NCBI GenBank assembly: GCA_021153185.1
Contig: JAGKTY010000004.1
Coordinates: 1 to 64,000 of the forward strand
Reading direction: 5' to 3'
DNA length: 64,000 bases
Source of the DNA: Lachnospiraceae bacterium
GTDB lineage: Bacteria > Bacillota > Clostridia > Lachnospirales > Lachnospiraceae
Positions 59,687 through 64,000 of this stretch are shown piece after piece. The position numbers were made by a program, and so were the translations under genes. The notes under the pieces are model-generated. The model did not search any database, was not told where the DNA came from, and worked only from the letters and a program-made list of their open reading frames with translations. How positions within the stretch are numbered: the first letter of the stretch is position 1; every line of letters starts with the position of its first letter.

Positions 59687-60346
59687 ATGGTTAAATTTGA
59701 TCACGTAACAAAACAATACAAGGATACAGGAGAGGTGGCACTTGAGGGTGTCTCCTTTCACATTTTTCCGGGACAGCTTGTCTATCTGATTGGAGAAAGC
59801 GGTGCGGGAAAGACGACGCTTATGCGCCTTTTGCTTGGTGAACTTTCGCCTGATATGGGCAATATATGGGTCAACGGACAGAAGATTACCAAGCTGAGGG
59901 GCAATCAGCTGGCGAAGTACCGCCAGTGTGTCGGAATGGTTTTTCAGGATTATAAGCTCATTGAAGACAAAACCGTCTATGACAATGTGGCACTCAAGAA
60001 AATCGTTGCAGGGGCCGGGACGTCAGATATCCGCAAACAAGTGATTGCCGCACTGCGTGTTGTCGGGCTTTCCGACAAATATGCCGAGAAAGCCGGGGAA
60101 TTATCCGGCGGCGAGAAACAGCGCGTTTCGATTGCGCGCGCGCTCGTCGGAAATCCTGCACTCATTTTGGCTGATGAACCGACCGGGAATCTCGACCCGG
60201 CGCACTCAAAAGAAATTATGGAGCTGCTTGCAAATATAAACGCCCTCGGTACGACGGTCATCATTGCAACACATGACATGCATGCAATCGACGCGCACAG
60301 AGGACGTCTGCTTCAGGTTGAAAACGGAAAGCTTATTTGTTCATAA
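59687..60346 (+). CDS. FtsE-like ABC ATPase without FtsX
   Basis: A 219-residue single-domain ABC ATPase. Walker A is IGESGAGKTTLMRLLLG (about 36-52), the Q-loop is VGMVFQDYKLIEDKTVYDNV, the signature is LSGGEKQRVSIARAL, and Walker B is ALILADEPTGNLD. The GMVFQDYKLI-x5-TVYDNVA segment is characteristic of FtsE. FtsE normally pairs with the membrane protein FtsX to control wall hydrolases. No FtsX or other permease gene is adjacent, so it may work with one of the membrane proteins of this cluster. Its end overlaps the convergent gene by 14 nt. Confidence 0.9.
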   Translation: MVKFDHVTKQYKDTGEVALEGVSFHIFPGQLVYLIGESGAGKTTLMRLLLGELSPDMGNIWVNGQKITKLRGNQLAKYRQCVGMVFQDYKLIEDKTVYDNVALKKIVAGAGTSDIRKQVIAALRVVGLSDKYAEKAGELSGGEKQRVSIARALVGNPALILADEPTGNLDPAHSKEIMELLANINALGTTVIIATHDMHAIDAHRGRLLQVENGKLICS

Positions 60347-61376
60347 GTTCAATCGCAAGGTCTCTTGCAGCATCAAAGGTCGTAACATTGACACTGCCGG
60401 TTGCCGGCGTCATGTAAATCGGCGTAGGCTGGTTGTATAATGTGAAATACAGATACGCGGACGTTAAATTGAGATTTCCGCAATTGCCGGCAAAGACAAG
60501 CTCTGCTTCGCCGCCTGCTACGCTGACTCGGTACAATCCCGGCGAATTGGCATCAACCGTCTGGAAATACGCATATGTCTGATTCACATTAAAGCTTTCA
60601 ATGCGGCCATCATACAAAATCTCTTTTTCCCCACCGGACAAATTCATACGGGCAAGGCTGTAATTGGTATCTAAGTCCATGAAATAAACATACCCGTCAA
60701 CAATGACCGGATTCCACATGTTTGCCTCTAGCATCATGGAGCTTGAGCCGTTTTCATAGTAATAGAGATTGTGGTCATTTTGCGTGCCGTTGTAATAGAT
60801 CCGACCATCCACACAGCATGCCGGATTGAGTGTAAAATCGCTGATTTGCTCCTTTTCTTTGCCGTCACGGCTGAGCTTAAATGTCTGGAGCGTCTGCGCG
60901 CCTTCGATGGCTTCTGCGATATAGAGGTCATTGTCCATCAGGGAAACGCAGCCAAAGACGCCGCGGGCGATGCATTTGAGCTTTTTGCCCGAATGGAGCG
61001 AGCGGTGCAGACCGCTTGTGCTCAGGACATAGCCAAGACCGGAAGCATCATTGGAAGCATTGGTCATTGGCTGGTAAAAATAGAGATAATTGTCATCTGC
61101 GTTGATAAACTGAACGCGTGCACTTCCGAGTTTTTTCATATCAGAACCGTCTAAATTCATGGAGTATAAGCGGCCATTGTCATAGGCATTTGAAAAATAC
61201 ACCGTGCCGTCATGTTCACAAAACAATCCGAATTGATTTAAATTGCCGGCTGTGTTTCCGACCGTTCCGCTTGCATTTGCAGGAATGTGTTCCTGGATTT
61301 TGGTAAGCAAAGTGAGCGTGGCAAGTACGACGAACAGGGAACAAAATACAATAAGCAGTTTCTTTTTATTTGACAT
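60333..61376 (-). CDS. DUF5050-type beta-propeller protein, membrane-anchored
   Basis: A 347-residue protein with an N-terminal anchor (about 5-25, KLLIVFCSLFVVLATLTLLTK). Repeated short strands of the DUF5050 type follow (GTVYFSNAYDNGRLYSMNLDGSDMKKL, VDGYVYFMDLDTNYSLARMNLSGGEKEILYD, TYAYFQTVDANSPGLYRVSVAGGEAELV), suggesting a six- or seven-bladed outer propeller. It is convergent with the cluster, overlapping the FtsE-like gene by 14 nt. Its start is at 61376 with TTGGAGGTTTGC-like sequence upstream on its strand. A link to the cluster is only positional. Confidence 0.85.
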   Translation of the reverse strand: MSNKKKLLIVFCSLFVVLATLTLLTKIQEHIPANASGTVGNTAGNLNQFGLFCEHDGTVYFSNAYDNGRLYSMNLDGSDMKKLGSARVQFINADDNYLYFYQPMTNASNDASGLGYVLSTSGLHRSLHSGKKLKCIARGVFGCVSLMDNDLYIAEAIEGAQTLQTFKLSRDGKEKEQISDFTLNPACCVDGRIYYNGTQNDHNLYYYENGSSSMMLEANMWNPVIVDGYVYFMDLDTNYSLARMNLSGGEKEILYDGRIESFNVNQTYAYFQTVDANSPGLYRVSVAGGEAELVFAGNCGNLNLTSAYLYFTLYNQPTPIYMTPATGSVNVTTFDAARDLAIELMNK

Positions 61377-61429
61377 GCAAACCTCCGAATCTTTTGCTAA
61401 AAACTACTCTTATTGTACCGCTGTTTTGC

Positions 61430-61458
61430 TTGCCAGTAAAGGGGTTTTGGGGTACACT
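61430..61458 (+). promoter_or_regulatory. SigA-type promoter of pheA
   Basis: TTGCCA (61430-61435), a 17-nt spacer, and TACACT (61453-61458). A small hairpin GTGCCT/AGGCAC (61471-61486) lies in the short leader. Confidence 0.75.
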
Positions 61459-61509
61459 ATATATGGATGCGTGCCTGATAAGGCACAATAACTTGAGTGG
61501 GAGAAAAAA

Positions 61510-62634
61510 ATGGACTTACTGGAATTACGTGATCAGATTGATCAAATTGACAGCCGTATTGTAGAACTGTACGAAAAACGTATGGACGTTTGCAAACAGG
61601 TGGCACAGTACAAAATAGAAAATGGCAAAAAGGTATTTGACAAGGTCAGGGAAGAGGAAAAAATCCGCAAGGTTAAGGCACTTGCTCACACGGACTTTAC
61701 GAGACTCGGCGTGGAGGAGCTGTTTGAGCAGATTATGTCTATGAGCCGTAAGCTGCAGTATCAGCTTCTTTCTGAAAACGGAAGCCTTGGTAAACTGCCG
61801 TTTATTGCGATGAAGGAACTCGATACGAAGAAGGCGCGCGTTGTGTTCCAGGGCGCGGAGGGGGCTTATTCGCAGGCTGCGATGAGCAAGTTTTTCGGAG
61901 ATAAAATCAACAGCTTTCATGTGGATACATTCCGGGAAGCGATGAGTGCCATCGATGAGGGCAGCGCGGATTTTGCAGTCCTTCCGATTGAGAATAGTAC
62001 GGCAGGTATTGTCAGCGAGATTTATGATCTGCTTTGCGAATTTGAAAATTATATTGTCGGAGAGCAGATTATCCGGATTGAGCATTGTCTCCTTGGGCTT
62101 CCCGGGACAACCATTGATGAGATCAAGACGGTTTACTCACACCCACAGTCGCTGATGCAGTCGGCAAAGTTCCTTTCCGAATATCCGTGGCAGCAAATCA
62201 GCATGAAAAACAATGCATTTGCGGCAAGAAAGGTCGCAGAAGACGGCGACAAATCGCAGGTGGCCATCGCGAGTGCGTATGCTGGAGAAATCTACGGACT
62301 TGAGGTGCTGAAAAAAGGTGTGAACCAGTCGAGCACCAATTCTACAAGATTTATCATCGTGACAAACCAAAAGGTATTTTTGGAGGATGCAAGCAAAATC
62401 AGCATCTGCTTTGAAATACCGCATGAGAGCGGCTCGCTGTATCAGATTTTGTCACACTTTATTTATAACAATTTAAACATGACCAAAATCGAGAGCCGTC
62501 CGATCGAGGGACGCAACTGGGAATACCGCTTCTTTGTAGACTTTGAGGGAAATCTTGCGGACAGCGCAGTCAAAAATGCCATCAGAGGTCTTCGCGATGA
62601 AGCACAAAATATGAAGATTTTGGGCAATTATTAA
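61510..62634 (+). CDS. pheA: bifunctional chorismate mutase / prephenate dehydratase
   Basis: A 374-residue P-protein making phenylpyruvate. Residues about 1-85 are an AroQ-type chorismate mutase (LLELRDQIDQIDSRIVELYEKRMDVCKQVAQYK). Residues about 112-290 are prephenate dehydratase (VVFQGAEGAYSQAAMSKFF, VLPIENSTAGIVSEIYDLL, NSTRFIIV). The last 80 residues are an ACT regulatory domain (ICFEIPHESGSLYQILSHF, MTKIESRPIEGRNWEYRFFVDFEG), the usual site for phenylalanine feedback. GTGGGAGAAAAAA precedes the ATG. No T-box is visible in the 130-nt upstream gap. Confidence 0.95.
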   Translation: MDLLELRDQIDQIDSRIVELYEKRMDVCKQVAQYKIENGKKVFDKVREEEKIRKVKALAHTDFTRLGVEELFEQIMSMSRKLQYQLLSENGSLGKLPFIAMKELDTKKARVVFQGAEGAYSQAAMSKFFGDKINSFHVDTFREAMSAIDEGSADFAVLPIENSTAGIVSEIYDLLCEFENYIVGEQIIRIEHCLLGLPGTTIDEIKTVYSHPQSLMQSAKFLSEYPWQQISMKNNAFAARKVAEDGDKSQVAIASAYAGEIYGLEVLKKGVNQSSTNSTRFIIVTNQKVFLEDASKISICFEIPHESGSLYQILSHFIYNNLNMTKIESRPIEGRNWEYRFFVDFEGNLADSAVKNAIRGLRDEAQNMKILGNY

Positions 62635-62665
62635 AAAGATTAAGTCGTAATGGGGTATGAGTGGT

Positions 62666-64000
62666 ATGAAAGTATTTGCGGCAATTGATGTGGGCTCTTA
62701 TGAGCTTGCAATGAAGGTGTTTACCATTTCGCGTTCGGGTGGCATGAAAGAGGTAGATCATGTTAGACACCGTATCGAGATTGGTACGGATACGTATATG
62801 ACGGGCAAGATTTCAAAGGCGCATATGGACGAGCTTTGTGAGGTGCTGCTCGATTTTAAGAAGATTATGGGTACCTACAAGGTAGACGATTATAGAGCGT
62901 ATGGGACATCTGCACTCAGGGAGTCCGAGAATATGACGATTATCCTCGAACAGATCCGCAACCGTACGGGAATCGAGATTAACGTCATCTCCAACTCGGA
63001 GCAGCGTTTCCTCAATTATAAGGCGGTCGCCTCCAAAGGGGCGGATTTTGACCGCATCATTGAGAAAAGTACCGCAATTGTTGACATTGGCGGCGGCAGT
63101 ATGCAGATTTCCATTTTTAACAAGGATTCGCTTGTGACGACGCAGAACTTAAAGCTCGGCGTTTTACGCCTTCGCGGAAGACTTCGCAAGCTGCAGGCAG
63201 GGTCACTTCATTTTGAAGAGCTTGTCGAAGAGATGGTCAACAACCAGTTCATGATTTTCAAAAAGATGTTTTTAAAGGATAAAACAATCAAAAACATCAT
63301 TGTCGTGGACGATTATGTATCAAATCTCCTTTGTGGACAGAAGCTTTCCGGAACCAAAGGATATGCAGATCAGGAGACCTATCATGCATTTGTTGACAAT
63401 ATGATTCATAAAAATATGTCAGTGGCAAGCAGGGAGCTTGGCATCTCGGAGGAGAATGCGGTGCTGACATTTTACAGTGCCATTTTGGTGAAGCGTATCA
63501 TGCAGGTGCTCGGCAGCGAGATGCTCTGGTCGCCGGGTGTGACACTCTGTGACGGAATGGCGTATGAATATGCGTCGGAGAATGAACTGATGACGCTTCC
63601 GCACGATTTTGAAAAAGATATTCTGGCATGTGCGGATGATATCAGCAGACGCTATCAGAGTCAGCGCAAACGTATTATGGCACTTGAGGGCATTTCGCTT
63701 ACGATTTTTGACAGCATGCAGTCGGTACACGGTCTCTCACAGAGAGAGCGGCTGCTGCTACGCATCGCCGTCAGACTTTATGACTGCGGCAAATATATCA
63801 GCTTAACGCGTGTGGGAGAGTGCTCCTACAGCATTATCATGGCGACGGAAATCATAGGGCTTTCCCATGTGGAGCGTGAGATTGTTGCCAATGTGGTCAA
63901 GTACAACCGGGTTGAATTTGATTACTATGAGGAGCTTGGCAGGGAGACGACACTTGACCGCATGTCTTATCTTACAATTGCAAAGCTGACAGCCATTTTG
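62666..64000 (+). CDS. Ppx/GppA-type phosphatase, 3' end outside the window
   Basis: Open from ATG 62666 (or in-frame ATG 62657) to the last base, 445 codons visible. It is an actin-like-fold exopolyphosphatase/pppGpp phosphatase: FAAIDVGSYELAMKVF (phosphate-1), DDYRAYGTSALRES, STAIVDIGGGSMQISIF (phosphate-2) and TLCDGMAYEYA. The C-terminal region corresponds to the HD-like domain of Ppx, but its metal positions look lost. Where family members have LHDIG, this has RLYDCGKYI, and the HSYYLI position reads CSYSII. It starts 31 nt after pheA. In this group a polyphosphate kinase gene often follows, beyond view. Confidence 0.88.
   Translation, partial: MKVFAAIDVGSYELAMKVFTISRSGGMKEVDHVRHRIEIGTDTYMTGKISKAHMDELCEVLLDFKKIMGTYKVDDYRAYGTSALRESENMTIILEQIRNRTGIEINVISNSEQRFLNYKAVASKGADFDRIIEKSTAIVDIGGGSMQISIFNKDSLVTTQNLKLGVLRLRGRLRKLQAGSLHFEELVEEMVNNQFMIFKKMFLKDKTIKNIIVVDDYVSNLLCGQKLSGTKGYADQETYHAFVDNMIHKNMSVASRELGISEENAVLTFYSAILVKRIMQVLGSEMLWSPGVTLCDGMAYEYASENELMTLPHDFEKDILACADDISRRYQSQRKRIMALEGISLTIFDSMQSVHGLSQRERLLLRIAVRLYDCGKYISLTRVGECSYSIIMATEIIGLSHVEREIVANVVKYNRVEFDYYEELGRETTLDRMSYLTIAKLTAIL

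Overview
The window looks like a chromosomal segment of a Gram-positive Clostridia bacterium, most likely a gut Lachnospiraceae of the Roseburia/Agathobacter type. The signs are a moderate-GC Firmicute style with strong GGAGG ribosome sites, a T-box leader before thrS, an infC-rpmI-rplT operon behind an L20-type attenuator, the order dgt-dnaG-rpoD-trmK-nucleoside kinase-rnpB, an ECF sigma/RsiV pair, and DUF1540, HflX and SpoVK-like proteins. Species was not established; the assignment is inference from gene order and style.

Layout. 0-7 kb: end of a SEC-C protein; T-box, small membrane protein and thrS; a membrane acyltransferase; a DUF1540 protein; the infC-rpmI-rplT operon, where infC appears to start at ATT. 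7-11 kb: a complete monosaccharide ABC importer (binding protein, double ATPase, permease) behind a promoter with a cre-like site and a 23-bp palindrome. 11-16.6 kb: HtrA protease, SASA esterase, a FliD-like protein, two tRNA-Leu genes, and the sigma/anti-sigma pair. 16.9-22.5 kb: ZIP transporter, GH43 glycosidase, a decayed ISL3-type insertion element and a decayed ORF. 22.5-31 kb: shikimate-kinase-like protein, AzlCD, the replication/transcription operon and rnpB. 31-36.5 kb: MBOAT/SGNH pair, an aldolase, a tandem repeat array, hflX. 36.5-42.3 kb: a metal-handling operon (His/Cys-rich CobW GTPase, a GTPase fused to a YcgQ-like domain, SpoVK-like AAA ATPase), then pyrBI and a nitroreductase on the minus strand. 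42.4-46.9 kb: a folate operon (folC, folE, HD hydrolase, folP, folBK). 61.5-64 kb: pheA and a Ppx/GppA-like gene cut by the window end.

The most unusual region is 46.9-61.4 kb. A plus-strand run of nine genes (48543-60346) encodes mainly exported or membrane proteins: a protein whose N-terminus resembles proteins of contractile injection loci, a membrane-anchored pseudokinase-like protein, a membrane protein with a long Asp/Glu/Tyr tract and a degenerate class III cyclase-like domain, a MORN-repeat protein, two exported proteins, two small proteins resembling baseplate J and tail protein I, and an FtsE-like ATPase without FtsX. It is flanked by minus-strand genes for a histidine-kinase-like ATPase without a phospho-acceptor His, an SH3 protein, and a beta-propeller protein. 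No sheath, tube, spike or gp25 gene is visible. I read this as a possible envelope-spanning assembly built from baseplate-like parts and inactive signalling domains; the assembly idea is inference.

Regulatory RNA and repeats are plentiful: T-box, L20-type leader, RNase P RNA, several intrinsic terminators, a 34-nt intergenic repeat (two exact copies and one diverged), a 52/53-bp six-copy tandem array between longer dispersed repeats, and a GC-rich hairpin between convergent operons.
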